Source: Parus major (lineage: Eukaryota > Chordata > Aves > Passeriformes > Paridae). From it: 64,000 bases of DNA. The translations under genes were made by a program, and so were the position numbers. The stretch covers positions 46,331,035-46,395,034 of the forward strand of contig NC_031799.1 in assembly GCF_001522545.3 (NCBI RefSeq), written 5' to 3'. Under the pieces are notes generated by a model, which saw only the letters and a list, made by a program, of their open reading frames with translations, was not told where the DNA came from and made no database searches. Below, piece after piece: positions 1 to 33,889 of the stretch (position 1 is the stretch's first letter; every line of letters starts with the position of its first letter).

Positions 1-335
1 GAGGTGTAGCATTCAGTGACCTGTTAGTTTACTAGAGAAAAATACAAACTTTTTAGCAGTGAAAGGCTACTTGCTCTCTAGCCAACTTTGAAGTTGCAGG
101 AGTAGGAAAAGGGGAAATCAGTCGGGCATGGTTTAATCTGGCATCGTGGTGTGACCCTTGTTTTCTTATGTATTAAAAAATATTCTCTCCTGACAAGGAG
201 AGTTACATCTTGCTTTCTGCTCATGGGTCTTCTTTCGGAAGTATTGAATGACTAGGCAAGCATAGGAAAGATCTGCCTACCTAAAACTAGCATTTCATCT
301 GCACAGGGAAACTAACTCTGAGATTTACTTTCCAG
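1..335 (+). other. RIGI intron, partial
   Basis: Intronic sequence 5' of the first exon in the window. I see no repeat or other feature in it. Confidence 0.7.
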
Positions 336-426
336 GCTTTGAAGAAGTGGATAGAAGCAAACCCTGTACTTAGCCACATAAAGACAGATGTGTTGATGGG
401 TAAGGGAAGAAGAGATCATAAAACAG
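336..426 (+). CDS. RIGI: RIGI exon: helicase domain 2, ALKKWIE...GRGRR-like segment
   Basis: Acceptor ...ttccag at 330-335 and donor gtacgc at 427. It encodes 30 codons plus one base, including the [13 protein letters not shown] stretch before motif V. It ends in phase 1, matching the next exon. Confidence 0.95.
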
Positions 427-2537
427 GTACGCAGATTTGCACTGAGATATGCCAAACCAGTGGTGGCTATGGTGCCAAAGCTGTTCTGCTTTTCCAGTGC
501 TCATATTCTGTGCCCTTAAACAGAGGAAGGTCATAGGGGTTTGCACTTTCATTCTTCCATATCTGGAAGTCCTTGAATGGATCCTAAGGAGTTGCTTGCC
601 TTTTCTCTCCAGAATCTTTGGTTAAAGCAGCAGTAATACCATCAGTGACACTTTTCTGCAGGACTCTTCTGCTGGTTTAAAAGCAGTTTAGAAATTTCAC
701 TACCATAGTTTCTTGTGATTAATTCTCATATTACCTCCGTTACTTTTGTAGATCCCTCTCTTATTTTGTGTTTGTTGGTAGAAAGACATTATAAGATAGA
801 ATGGAAACTACAGCTGAAATTAATTACCTGTGGTTTAAGTTACGAGTTAGCTTGGGATTTAGCTAACTAAGCTGCATGGATGTCTCCAATAAAGATCATC
901 TGGGTGTTGTGTCTAAAATGGTGTTTCCCAAGTTGATGATTTCTGTGTCACATCAAGAGGAATCCCTGGACAGTGGGTATAATGTACACATATACTGCAT
1001 ATATGTATATATATACATATATATATATAATGTTGCATATCAAACTTGAAGTGTTTTTCCAGATCAAAAGGATGTACTAATTGCTAATCATTTAAGTAAA
1101 ATCAAATGTGGGTACCTTGCTCAAGGAGCTCTTCAGTGTTTTTCTCCTGACACAGTTTCTTGGTACTGTAGGTATGACCCTGCCAATGCAGAGGGATGTA
1201 CTGGATGCATTCAGAAATGATAAAAACATCAGACTGCTGATTGCTACATCTGTTGCTGACGAAGGCATTGATATTACTGAGTGCAACCTTGTGGTGCTCT
1301 ATGAATACTTCGGTAATGTCACCAAAATGATCCAAGTCAGAGGTATGGAATTTCTGAGCTTTTACTTTAGAAACCTGTTTTGACCATTTCATGGACATGA
1401 AATGCTACTAAATACTGCAGTTATATGTGCATGCCTTGTTCCTGTGTGCCTTAGAGCAAAGTCAGGTGAATGATGGGACGTGATAAATTAGTTCACACAG
1501 CCTAGTCCTTGATGTTGTTTGACTGCTCTTTTGCCAGGGAAATTAGCCATGCTGCACAAGGTTATTGAACTGTTGAGGACTAGTACCTCAAGTAGACAAT
1601 TACACATTTAAGCACAACTGTGGCTAGAAGAACTGTTGTCAGAAATATTACAAATCATTCAAAAAATTTACAAAGGACTGCTGCAATGGAATTTCTTGTA
1701 TTGCCTTGGCTTCTGAAGGCATTCCCCAGCTGGTTGGTTTATTACCAGCCCAGCTCCCAGGTATAGGAGGCCTTTGCCTGTGCAGATCTCTAATATTTAT
1801 GACCAAAACAAAGACACCCTGTTTCTGTCTTCCCTGCCTGTCCACAAAGTCTGTCATGACTCTGGCCTTAAATTTGGTGATTTTACAGTATGGCCAGTAG
1901 AGGGGAATGAAAAGCCACATTAAATACTGATTTTTGCTTCACATTCCTGAACAGCATAAAACTGCCTACTCTTTTAAGGGTACATCTGAAATATTTTATC
2001 TTATTTTCCAAGCAATTAACATCATAGTTTTTATGTATTATAGTTATATATGTAAGTTATATCCATTGTACTTACTTATATCCATTGTACTTACACTTCT
2101 TTCAGGGTTTGTGTGTTGTGACCTTCTTATCTGTGTTTTATCGGACCAGAATTGACTTTTATGGAAAAAAAAAAAGTGTTTATTACTAAGAAGCCATTAA
2201 AGGTGTAAAGAAAAGAGGTTATGTCAGTTTCAAACCACATACAATCATGATTTTTGTGGAGTAGAAGCTCAAAAGAAAATGTAAATACTTTTTATAACTA
2301 AAATACTGCTAAACTATTATCAGTTTAATGTAATTAAAGATTACTTTAGCTCTGGCTCTGTCTGTGTCACAGCTTCAATAAACAGGCAGGCAGTAGGCAT
2401 AGTAAGGTAGAAGAGAAGGCACTTACTGTTGTCTATGTTCTTGTCAGCACTTTATTTCCAGTTCCTTAGGTTTTTGTGATATATGGGGGTTTTGGGGTTT
2501 TTCAGATACCAAAAAGTTGACTGAGATCAACTTTTCT

Positions 2538-2572
<35 letters not shown>

Positions 2573-2740
2573 ATATATATTTTTTTTAATGACAAGAAGA
2601 CAGCAAGATGCTACACCAAAATTTTATTTTAAAGCATGCCTGAACTCAACACAGTGAGGCCACAGAAGCAGGCAATACAGTGCCTGTATACATATATATG
2701 TATGTATGTATGTGTGTATGTGTGTATATATATATGTGTG

Positions 2741-2789
<49 letters not shown>

Positions 2790-5700
2790 ATACTGTTTAT
2801 GTATACTGGCTAGGGTATATCCATGAGGATACCTGTAAGGGGGATCTTGTTCTGGTTTGTTATTGAAGAATGCTCTTCAGAAGCAGCATTATCTGAACCT
2901 CAGAACATTGCAAACAAAAGCAGCCATGTGGAAGGCCCTTAATAGTCTCATGGCAGACCCATCACTTTTGTGCACATGTTGTTAAGAGTAACTAAAGAGC
3001 ATAAATGTGTTGCTATATAGGTCGTGGAAGGGCAAGAGACAGCAAGTGCATCCTTGTGACAAGCAAAACAGAAGTGGTTGAGAATGAAAAACTAAACAGT
3101 TACAAGGAAGAAATGATGAATGCAGCTATTGAAAAGCTACAGAGCTGGGATGAAACAACGTTTGCAAGAAAGGTTTGTGATTTGCATGGTTTTCATACTC
3201 AGATTATAAAGGCATAATCTATATCAGCCTTCATCTACTAAGGCTGTATGTAGGGCCAAAGGATAACCCAAGGGAAGTGTTCATTTTACTTGATTTCTGA
3301 CAAAGGCTAAGTCAGAAGAGAAGGGATAGTATGTACTGTCAGTTTGTGAATATCAACTCTACAGTGAGGTAGAATTTATAATGTGTTGCTTATGAAAAAA
3401 GAAAGACTCATGGGTGATGTGAGAGTTGGAGGCTATCTTGGGCACAGTGTATAAAGAAATACTGATGTTTTGCAGCTGAAAATCAGAGGGGCCAAAGCCC
3501 AGCTGGATACTCATTTGGATCACCACCAAGCACTAAAGAAAAATCCCCATTCTTTATTGGACATGGGGGGAAACGTAGTGACAAAGATGAAGAGAAGAAA
3601 ATGAGGTGCTTAATGCTTTGTTTGCCTCTGTAACACTGGTTGTCTTTCAGAGGAGAACAAGGCATTAAGCGCCTCAGGATATCCAGCCTCCTGAGCTGGA
3701 AGACAGAGATAGGGAGCAGGATGAAGGCCCCACAATCCAAAAGGAACTGGTTAGTGACCTGCTACGCCACTGCAATGCACACAAGTTCATGGAGGCAGAT
3801 GGGATCCACCTAAGGGTAGTGAGAGAGCTGGTGGAAGAGCTCATCAATCCACTCTCCAGCATTTATCAGCAGTCCTGGATAATCAAGGAGATCCCAGGTG
3901 ACTGGAAGCTGGTCACTGTGACCACCCATCTATAAGAAGGACCAGGAAGATCCAGGGAGCTACAGCCCTGTTGGCCTGACCTCAATGCCAGGGAACGTTA
4001 TGGAGCAGATCATCTTGAATGCTATTACCCATCACATACAGGACAACCAGGGATTAGGCCCACCTGGGATAGCTTTATGAACAGCAGGTCCTGCCTGAGC
4101 ATCTTGATTTTCTTCTGCAACAGCGTGACCCACCTAGTGGATGTGGGGAAGGCTGTGGTTGGTGTTTGTCTGAACTTCAGTAAGGACCTTGACACCATTT
4201 CCCACAGCATTCTCCTGGAGAAACTGGCTGTTCATGGCTTGGATGGGTGCCCTCTTTGCTGGGTAAAAACTGTCTGGATGGCTGGGCCCAGAGAGTGGGA
4301 GTGACTGGAGTTAAATACAGCTGGTGGCTGTGTATCGGTGGTGTTCCCCAGAGCTCAGGGAAACCTGGAATAAGCCACTGGCAGGCACTACTAACAAAAA
4401 AGCTTTGTACATAGTTCTCCTATAACCCTTGGACTCACAGATCATCCTGTGTTTCCAGACGAGCTTTCAGAGATTAAGCTGTGCAACAAAGGGTACCCAG
4501 GGCCCCCTGATCTTTGTGACATTTCCTTTCCCACCTCCGAGCCTTGGTGCAGTTGCTCCTGCTTTTTCTCAGAGGATTCCGTTTCTGCATTTGGTTCTCA
4601 GCTCCAGGCTGTACCTTGTTGCTTCTCTCTCTGCCTGCAGTTTCTGTGGTCTCTCTAGCTTTCTTTCCAAACCATGAGATTCCCAGAGCAGCAGCGTTAA
4701 TTCTGCTGCAGGGTCACACATGAATTAAGTGTTCACACCAACACAGCAGCCTTAAGACCAGAGGGGCTGTTGAGGGCTAGAAGGGAGGAAGGAACAAACA
4801 GCATAAGTGCTGTCCATCACGTAGTCTCATTCTAGCCCTGCATTCTAAATTGACAAATGTACCCTGTTCTTTCTCAGTGTGAGTTGCCAGAACAAGGTTT
4901 GTTTTGTTTTGTGGGCTTTAAGTAATAGGTTCCTAGATATTATGTGCCCAAAGTCATGTTTAGGCTGACATTGGGACTTCATTTCATAATGACCTTGGTA
5001 TTTATTTATTTGTTAAAGATACATGGCCTGCAAATGAAGGAAAAGATACTACGAGATTCCAGGAAGAAAGAAACAAAACATAAAGTAGTGGAAGGGAAGA
5101 AAAAACTCTTGTGTGGAAAATGCAAAGCGTATGTCTGCAGTACAGACGACATCAGAGTCATACAGGTATGTTTGTGTACAGAAACACAACCATGACCAAG
5201 AGGGAAGTCAGCATCACTGAACTAGTTGCATTATCAGTGTGGAAGTGGGCTATTTTGTGCAAACTGGAGGAGAACAGAAATTCTGAGTAAATAAGTAAAC
5301 CACAGGAACAGTTGTGACTACTTCTGTAGTATGATATGATATATGATATGATATATATGATATATTGGCCAAGGTGTGCAAATATGGGATACAGTAGGAA
5401 TCACTTCAGTTTTCCCGAAGCCCTTCTGACAAATTCTGTTGAAAATCCCCTGATCTTCAATTACATAACTTCCTAGAGGTACTGCTGGATATTTACTTTC
5501 CTGAAGAAGACTCTCTGCTGTTGAGAAATTTCTCCCACAATTTCTGTTGACTGAAAATTATCTACACAAAGTACTGGGATCAGCTTACAAACTCCTTGTC
5601 TAATGGGACAGTTTGAGTTTTGAAAAGCAAAGTAAACCATGGTTTCATGAGAAGAGTCCTACAGTCTTTCAATATTATTTTGTTTTCCATTCTGTAGGTG

Positions 5701-7072
5701 CAGTTGACATTGCTTCTATGCATATCCTAGGGACATTTTGATTGTACTCTTTCTGAACATGAGTATTTTCTGTAGACAAGGCAAAAGAAGGCAATACTCT
5801 TTTCAAACAGAAAGTAGTGATCAGGGAGGAGAGGCTTTTCTGAGCACTTTGAGCCTTTATTCTTCTGCCTTTTATTCTTTATAAGCTGCTTCTATTTGTG
5901 CTGCTCTGAAAAGTGTAGTTGCAATGTGATAAGGCCACGGCTGAGCATTACCATGTGTGCCTTCAGGCCCTTGCCAAATTTTTGTTTGTTTTTACCAGCT
6001 GTTTGTGGAATGTAGATGGTACTTACTAGTCCTCTGCAAGTAGTTGGTTAGGTTTCTTTGACAAAAAGCAAGGGCTATCTAAAGCACCTTTGACTTTTAC
6101 TCTATTTTGTGTTCCTGGCTTATTACCTATACCTGTGCAAATAGATCCAAGAGTTCAGAAAACTCTTCAGTAAGTGCTTTTGCTTAGCACTCTGCAAAAA
6201 ACCCCTCAGTTTTCAAAATAATCCCTACAAGCTGCATTTCCAGGAGGATCTACCATTTTCAGACTCAAGCTCGGATTGTAAATATGCTTTCAAATAAGGC
6301 TGTTAATTTCTTTAATCCTTTATTATATGAACTGTAAACATATACAAATCCTTTGTTAGGGTAATTCATTCTACCACTCCAAAGTAATTGTATGACCCCT
6401 CATGGGAAACAGGAGTCTCTCAAACTTGTCCATTGTCTGAATTACTCTCTTAGTTTCATGGCCATAGCTCAAATACTGCAAACAAAGTTTTTAAACAGCT
6501 TACTAATTTCAAATATGTGTAAACTGGTGACTGGGGATACACAGTAAATTTTTTTGGCTTTGACCCAAGCCCAGGCCTGGGTCCTTCTAGTAGCTGGTGT
6601 TCCATGAATGGGAGTGCGGGGAGGGGAAGAACAATGAGTCAAAAGAAGCTGGAAAGTGGACAATAGCAAGTGCCTTAATAGAGAGAACATGTATTTGAGA
6701 AGGGAAGGAAAATGACAAGAAAAAATGAAGAATGTTGTTTCTAATATTAAGTGTTTCTGGCATGTGTTGTTTCAGGAATCTCATCACACTGTCCTTGGTG
6801 ATGCGTTCAAGGAGCGTTATATAACAAAGCCCCACCGGAAACCAGTTAAGTATGATGCTTTTGAGAAAAAATGCAAGATGCATTGCCGTAATACTCAATG
6901 CCAGCATGACTGGGGGATCACAGTGAAGTACAAGATATTTGATAATCTACCAGTGATCAAAATCAAAAGCTTTGTACTAGAGGATGTTGAAACTGGGACA
7001 CAAATGGATTTTCAGAAATGGAAAAACATTAATTTTTCTTTGAAGAATTTTGATGAAGAAGCATCCAACTGA
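336..7072 (+). CDS. RIGI: RIG-I innate RNA sensor, C-terminal 285 residues (5 exons, 5' part outside window)
   Basis: Cytosolic DExD/H-box ATPase that recognises short double-stranded RNA with 5'-triphosphate ends and signals through MAVS to interferon. Seen here: coding exons 336-426, 1172-1342, 3021-3172, 5019-5165 and 6776-7072, all with AG/GT borders and consistent phases (858 nt, 286 codons with stop). In order they encode the end of helicase domain 2 with motif V ([11 protein letters not shown]) and motif VI (IQVRGRGR, formed across the 1342/3021 junction), the pincer region, and the C-terminal domain. All four zinc-binding cysteines are present as CGKC and CRNTQC. No frameshift or stop interrupts the exons. 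The protein ends ...FDEEASN, a little shorter than the mammalian tail as I recall it. CARDs and helicase domain 1 lie upstream of the window. It runs convergently towards ACO1, its conserved neighbour in vertebrates. Chicken lacks this gene, so its presence is informative about the lineage. Confidence 0.97.
980..1035. repeat. TA/CA-rich simple repeat
   Basis: Alternating purine-pyrimidine run of TATATG and TATA units in a RIGI intron, about 140 bp before the next exon. Confidence 0.85.
1172..1342 (+). CDS. RIGI: RIGI exon: helicase motif V and start of motif VI
   Basis: Opens after ...actgtag and closes before gtatgg. It encodes [14 protein letters not shown] (motif V), then [19 protein letters not shown], the start of motif VI. 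These motifs bind RNA and ATP in the second RecA-like domain. The open frame runs on into the intron to 1383, but the donor at 1343 and the next exon give the conserved RGRGR continuation. Confidence 0.97.
1894..1905 (+). promoter_or_regulatory. CTCF-like core motif
   Basis: CCAGTAGAGGGG fits the CTCF core CCASYAGRKGGC except for the last base. It lies in a RIGI intron and reads forward. Sequence match only; no occupancy evidence. Confidence 0.35.
2057..2094. repeat. Perfect 19-bp tandem duplication
   Basis: The unit TTATATCCATTGTACTTAC occurs at 2057-2075 and again at 2076-2094 with no mismatch, inside a RIGI intron. Two identical copies suggest a recent duplication. Confidence 0.9.
2538..2582. 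repeat. (TA)n microsatellite
   Basis: Long TATATA run with short TATG interruptions, ending in a T tract, in the RIGI intron between 1343 and 3020. Confidence 0.95.
2685..2795. repeat. Compound (TATG)n/(TA)n/(TG)n microsatellite
   Basis: TATG units, then TA runs, then more than 15 TG units. Strict purine-pyrimidine alternation over about 110 bp makes this a Z-DNA candidate and a likely polymorphic marker. Confidence 0.95.
3021..3172 (+). CDS. RIGI: RIGI exon: end of motif VI and pincer helices
   Basis: Acceptor ...gctatatag at 3012-3020, donor gtttgt at 3173. It completes motif VI (GRGRA), then encodes [15 protein letters not shown] and a charged helical stretch [17 protein letters not shown] that belongs to the V-shaped pincer linking helicase and C-terminal domain. 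Confidence 0.96.
3660..4370 (+). mobile_element. CR1 LINE fragment, reverse transcriptase region, degenerate
   Basis: Broken frames on the + strand match the CR1 ORF2 layout: [14 protein letters not shown] start, EIPGDWKL, a SLTSMPG..MEQIIL segment, then [19 protein letters not shown] and [15 protein letters not shown]. Several frameshifts and stops are present. It sits in the RIGI intron 3173-5018 in the sense direction, truncated at both ends. Confidence 0.9.
5019..5165 (+). CDS. RIGI: RIGI exon: linker and first zinc CxxC of the C-terminal domain
   Basis: 147 nt in phase 0, between ...tgttaaag and gtatgt. It encodes the lysine-rich linker followed by [21 protein letters not shown] supplies the first two zinc ligands of the RNA-sensing domain. 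Confidence 0.96.
5328..5366. repeat. ATATG-type simple repeat
   Basis: Irregular GATAT/ATGATAT units in the RIGI intron 5166-6775. The rest of that 1.6-kb intron shows no recognisable element. Confidence 0.8.
6776..7072 (+). CDS. RIGI: RIGI terminal coding exon: RNA-end binding domain
   Basis: Acceptor ...gttgtttcag at 6766-6775, stop TGA at 7070-7072. It encodes [10 protein letters not shown], then [16 protein letters not shown] with the second zinc cysteine pair, and FQKWK near the end, the basic region that contacts triphosphate RNA in characterised RIG-I proteins. Confidence 0.97.
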   Translation, partial: ESHHTVLGDAFKERYITKPHRKPVKYDAFEKKCKMHCRNTQCQHDWGITVKYKIFDNLPVIKIKSFVLEDVETGTQMDFQKWKNINFSLKNFDEEASN

Positions 7073-8395
7073 ATTCAACATTTTATGAAGATATTGTTCT
7101 AGAGCACTATGCTGAAATAGCAGATGGTCAATTTTCTAAAAAAACTTTCATTCTTTCTGCTAGGCCCCTCACCTGCATCTGGCTAGATTGTGAAAGGCTG
7201 GTAAAGCCACTGAAATACAGTATTTGCTATATAATGAGATACTTAACCTGAAGTTTCACTAGAAGGACAAATACATGCCTAGCTGTCTAGATCCAAATCT
7301 TTATGGCTATGACTAACCTGGTCTGAAAAAAAATAAGATCAAGTAGAATGACTGATTAAATATCCAACTTTTGGTGACAGGCTACACTTTCAAGAACTGA
7401 GGTGCGAATCAGCATCTTCTTTGCTACTACTAATGTGTTGTTGGACTGCACATCCTTGCAAACAACATGCCTTACTAGCACTTCAGGCACTACTCTAGAT
7501 ACTTCTGAAACTTAAAAAAAGTTACTTTTAGTGTTCTAGATGTAGATATATAAAATTGAAAGAAAAGTGTCCAGTAGCTTTACTGTAAGGAAGACACTAC
7601 ATCTCTTGAATCTATCTTTAATAAGAAATGCTTCTGCAACAGTAAGAAATGCAGCAGGGCAGAGCCCTCTTGGGGATTAAAATGGTAACACTTTTTCGTA
7701 TCACTGCACCTCCATCGAGTTGCTGTTGCTCAAGTTGCAACACCCTCCTGTGTTGCTGAGCTGAACAAGCCCTGATAGGGACAAGACAGTGCCCTGGATC
7801 ATGGGTGGAGGTTCAGTTTTGATGGGGATTAGCACTCACCTGGATAACCTGTCTTATGGACTACCCAGATCCCAGACTTCTCTAAGAAAAACAGAAATCC
7901 CTATAGAGTTATGAAAGGCTGTACTTGTACAGTCTAAAGCACCTGATGATCCTACACGTTTTCAAGCTTAGTATCCATTATTTATAGAACCAAAATCAAA
8001 TTCATTTGAAGTTCACTTTGTGTATTTGACAGTGTGGTATGGTATGTATGTGCAAGAATTATGTTACAAAACACTGGAACTAATTTAAAAAAAAATGCAA
8101 TCCTGCCTCCCTTTTTTTAAGAGTTAAAAAAATTAGTGTAAAATTATGAGTTCAAAAATTAAACTGCCTAAATCCTATTCAGTGAGGTTTGTGTTCTTGT
8201 AAAGTGTTGCATTAAAAGCAAAAGAACTTTGTAAGCACTGCTTCATGTTCCATCCCAGTCCATGGCTTTTACTGTGAAAGCTGTATGAGCTGTACGGGAA
8301 GGCTGGATCTCAGTCCTACAGTAACTTCCTCTGTACTTAGTTTTTACCTAAAAGGAAACACAGAACAATGAATAAAGATGATTTATGTTTAGATA
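7073..8395 (+). other. RIGI: RIGI 3' untranslated region (probable)
   Basis: AT-rich sequence downstream of the stop with no further coding exon. A canonical AATAAA lies at 8371-8376. The exact cleavage point is inferred, and an ATTAAA-type hexamer near 8210 could give a shorter form. Confidence 0.6.
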
Positions 8396-8877
8396 ATGCC
8401 TCCCCTCCAAAAATACTATGAACAAAATACTTTTGAAAAAGGCTGGTTTAGCACTGTCAGATTAAAAGTAAATGGAAAAATCACAGTTCTTAAGTATCAA
8501 ATTGCTCTGTGAAAAGACCATATGCTTTGGGACTCTTTGCATAAAAAAATAATCAGTACAAAATTCCAGTTTATGGTAGTAACTACTGGGAATTTGAAAT
8601 TGGAAAGTTTTGTTATTTTCATAGTCTTTGAACACAAGGATTTCAGACTAAACTCTACAACCTCTCTTGGCAATCTCCTCCCGTCCAGCGCTCGGTGCCT
8701 CAGAGTGAAAAAGTGTGTTCTGTTGTTCACAGGAAACGTTGTGTTTCACACTGTTTGTGCCCACTGCTTCTTGCTGTGTCACTAAGCACCACTGAAAAGA
8801 GCCTGGCTGCATGTTCTTTTGTGCCCTCCATTCAGATATTTGTACACAAACAGCAGAGATATCCCTGGGCCTTCTCA

Positions 8878-8990
8878 TCACTGGACTAAATAGTCCAGGC
8901 TCTCAGCTTCTCCTCATGAGAGACACTTCAGACCCTGCAACATCATGATGGGCCTCTGACAGATTTACTAGAGGAGCTCTCCAAGACCAA
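8878..8990 (-). mobile_element. Probable degraded CR1 fragment
   Basis: The stretch TCCAGGCTCTCAGCTTCTCC and the following bases resemble the reverse complement of the CR1 3' half. It lies between the RIGI and ACO1 poly(A) signals and is short and diverged. Confidence 0.4.
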
Positions 8991-9015
8991 GGATAAAATG
9001 ACAGAACCACCAAAC

Positions 9016-9609
9016 TTTTTAAAAATAAATTTAATTTTATTTATTAGAAATATCCCCAATAAGTCCACCTTTCCATAAAGGCTTAGATCTTAAACAGAGT
9101 TCACATTTTTTTAAAATTAATAAGCAGCTAAATAATTTCAATATTAGATTCAGATTCTGTTTAGCTGAATAAGAAAGCAAGTCAGTGTCAGGTAATCAGA
9201 AAGTAATAAAATCTTTTTATACTGTCAGTTAATTTCTAAGTCACTGATGAGAGCATAGAACTTAACTTCAGAGTCAAACTAAGTGGATCAAATACATGAA
9301 ATCAGCTCGTGATCTTCAATGGTTCTACAGATGCCAGCGGTATTTTAATGACTTTTGCACTGTGTTCTACAGTAAGTCAAGCCAATTGCCATACAAAACA
9401 GTTAATAAATGCTGTTTACTTTATATGGGTGTGTCCAGTTTCCTGATACACAGAAAAATTCATCACTGTAAACAAGCCTTCTAATACAATCGACAGAAAA
9501 AAATTGCTCACTTTATGGTTCACACTTTGAAATGCACGATTACTATAGTTTCATTGTGCTCAGGAGAAGCAGGCTTGTACCTGGACCTTTTCACTTAATC
9601 TTTTTTTGA
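9016..9609 (-). other. ACO1: ACO1 3' untranslated region (probable)
   Basis: Follows the ACO1 stop on the - strand. Two overlapping AATAAA hexamers read on the - strand at 9036-9041 and 9040-9045. RIGI transcription converges from the other side. Confidence 0.65.
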
Positions 9610-32532
<22,923 letters not shown>

Positions 32533-32794
32533 GGCTGTTGAAGACTGTTAGTGTCCCTAAAACAAGAGAAAAAAATTTAATGACATCTGTCCTGCATACA
32601 GATATATGTACAAATGTATGTCCCACAGTCTTTAATATATCTATCCCATACACAAAGGCCTGTACCAGAGAAAAAAATACTGTCAGTCATTCACCTTCCA
32701 CCACAAATCTACTTGTAATGCATCCTTCAGAGGTAAAAGGTCTGAAGGGAGATAGGAGTATTGTGAAAAATACAGATACACCGCATAGTTTAGA

Positions 32795-33250
32795 GTCATA
32801 GAGTCCTGAAAACTAGAAACAGCCTCTAAGATTGAGTCCAGCTATTCACTGAGCACCACCATATCCACCACTAAACCATGTCTTCAAGTGCCACATCCAC
32901 GCACATTTTGATGATGAATCCATCATCGAATCCCTGGATAGCCTATTCCAATGATGGAATAATTTTTTCCTAATATCAAATATAAACCTTCCCTGGTACA
33001 GCTTGAGAACATGTTTCATCCTGTCACTGGCTGCCTGGGAGAAGAGACTGGCCCCACCTGGCTACACCCTCCTTTCAGGGAGTTGTAGAGAGTTGTTAAG
33101 GTCTCCCCTGAGCCTGCTTTTCTCCAGCCTAAACAACCCCAGCTCTCTCAGCCACTCCTCACAGCCTCTTCAGAACCTGTGCTCCAGCCCCTTCACCATC
33201 TTTGTTACCCTTCTCTGGACACAATTTCACAAAGGAAATTCAGTGTCTTT
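32795..33250 (-). mobile_element. CR1 LINE 3' region fragment
   Basis: Reads as the reverse complement of CR1, with a diverged 3' tail near 32795 and then CTGCCTGGGAGAAGAGACTG, TTTCTCCAGCCTAAACAACC and CCTTCACCATCTTTGTTACC. It lies in ACO1 intron 1, about 260 bp upstream of the start-codon exon. Confidence 0.9.
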
Positions 33251-33338
33251 ATTATTCTCTTCTCTTCTCTATGCTGTTTCTAGACAGTCATTTCTGATTC
33301 ACAAACCACCATGATAACATAGTCCCATTTCTTAAATG

Positions 33339-33889
33339 TGTTGTGGCTTAACCCCAGTCAGCACCCACAGCTACTCCCTCACTCCTTTCTGGTGGGAAAA
33401 GGAAGAGAATCAGAGCAACAAAACTGAAAAAATTAATGGGTTGAGATAGAGATGGTTTGATAGATAATGCAAGAGCTAGACCTGCCAGCAAAACAAAACC
33501 AGGAATTCATCCACCTCTTCCATGGGCAGACAGGTGCTCAGCCACCTCCAGGACAGCAGGGCCCCATCACATCTCACAGCAATTTGGAAAGACAAACACC
33601 ATAACCCTGAACATCTCCCTGTTCCTTCTCCTTACAGCTCTATATGCTGAACATGATGCCATACCCCTTGGGTCAGCTGTCCCAGCTGTGTCCCCTCCCA
33701 GATCTTTGCACACCCCCAGCCTCCTCACTGGTGGGGTGGGTGAGGAACAGCAAAGGCCTTGGCTCTGTGTAAGCCCTGCTCAGCAGGACCTAAAATATCC
33801 CTGTGTTATCAACACAGTACAAACTCAAAACACAGCCCCATACTAGTTATTAGGGGAAAAAATTAACTGTATCCCAGCCAAAACCAACA
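33339..33889 (-). mobile_element. Solo LTR, ERVL-like avian family, sense -
   Basis: On the - strand it starts TGTTGGTTTTGGCTGGGATA and ends GGGGTTAAGCCACAACA, the TG...CA ends of this family. Internal blocks include GTTGATAACACAGGGATAT, GGAGGGGACACAGCTGGGAC and TATCTCAACCCAT. AAATG sits directly on the left (33334-33338) and again on the right one base away (33891-33895), consistent with a 5-bp target duplication. It lies in ACO1 intron 1, about 0.8 kb upstream of the start-codon exon and in the gene's direction. Confidence 0.85.

Noticed and set aside
1108..1383. Single-exon reading of the RIGI helicase motif exon
   Set aside because: The open frame extends into intron on both sides; the acceptor at 1171 and donor at 1343 give the conserved protein.
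33457..33846. 129-residue + strand frame
   Set aside because: Lies wholly inside a solo LTR and has no protein similarity I can recognise.
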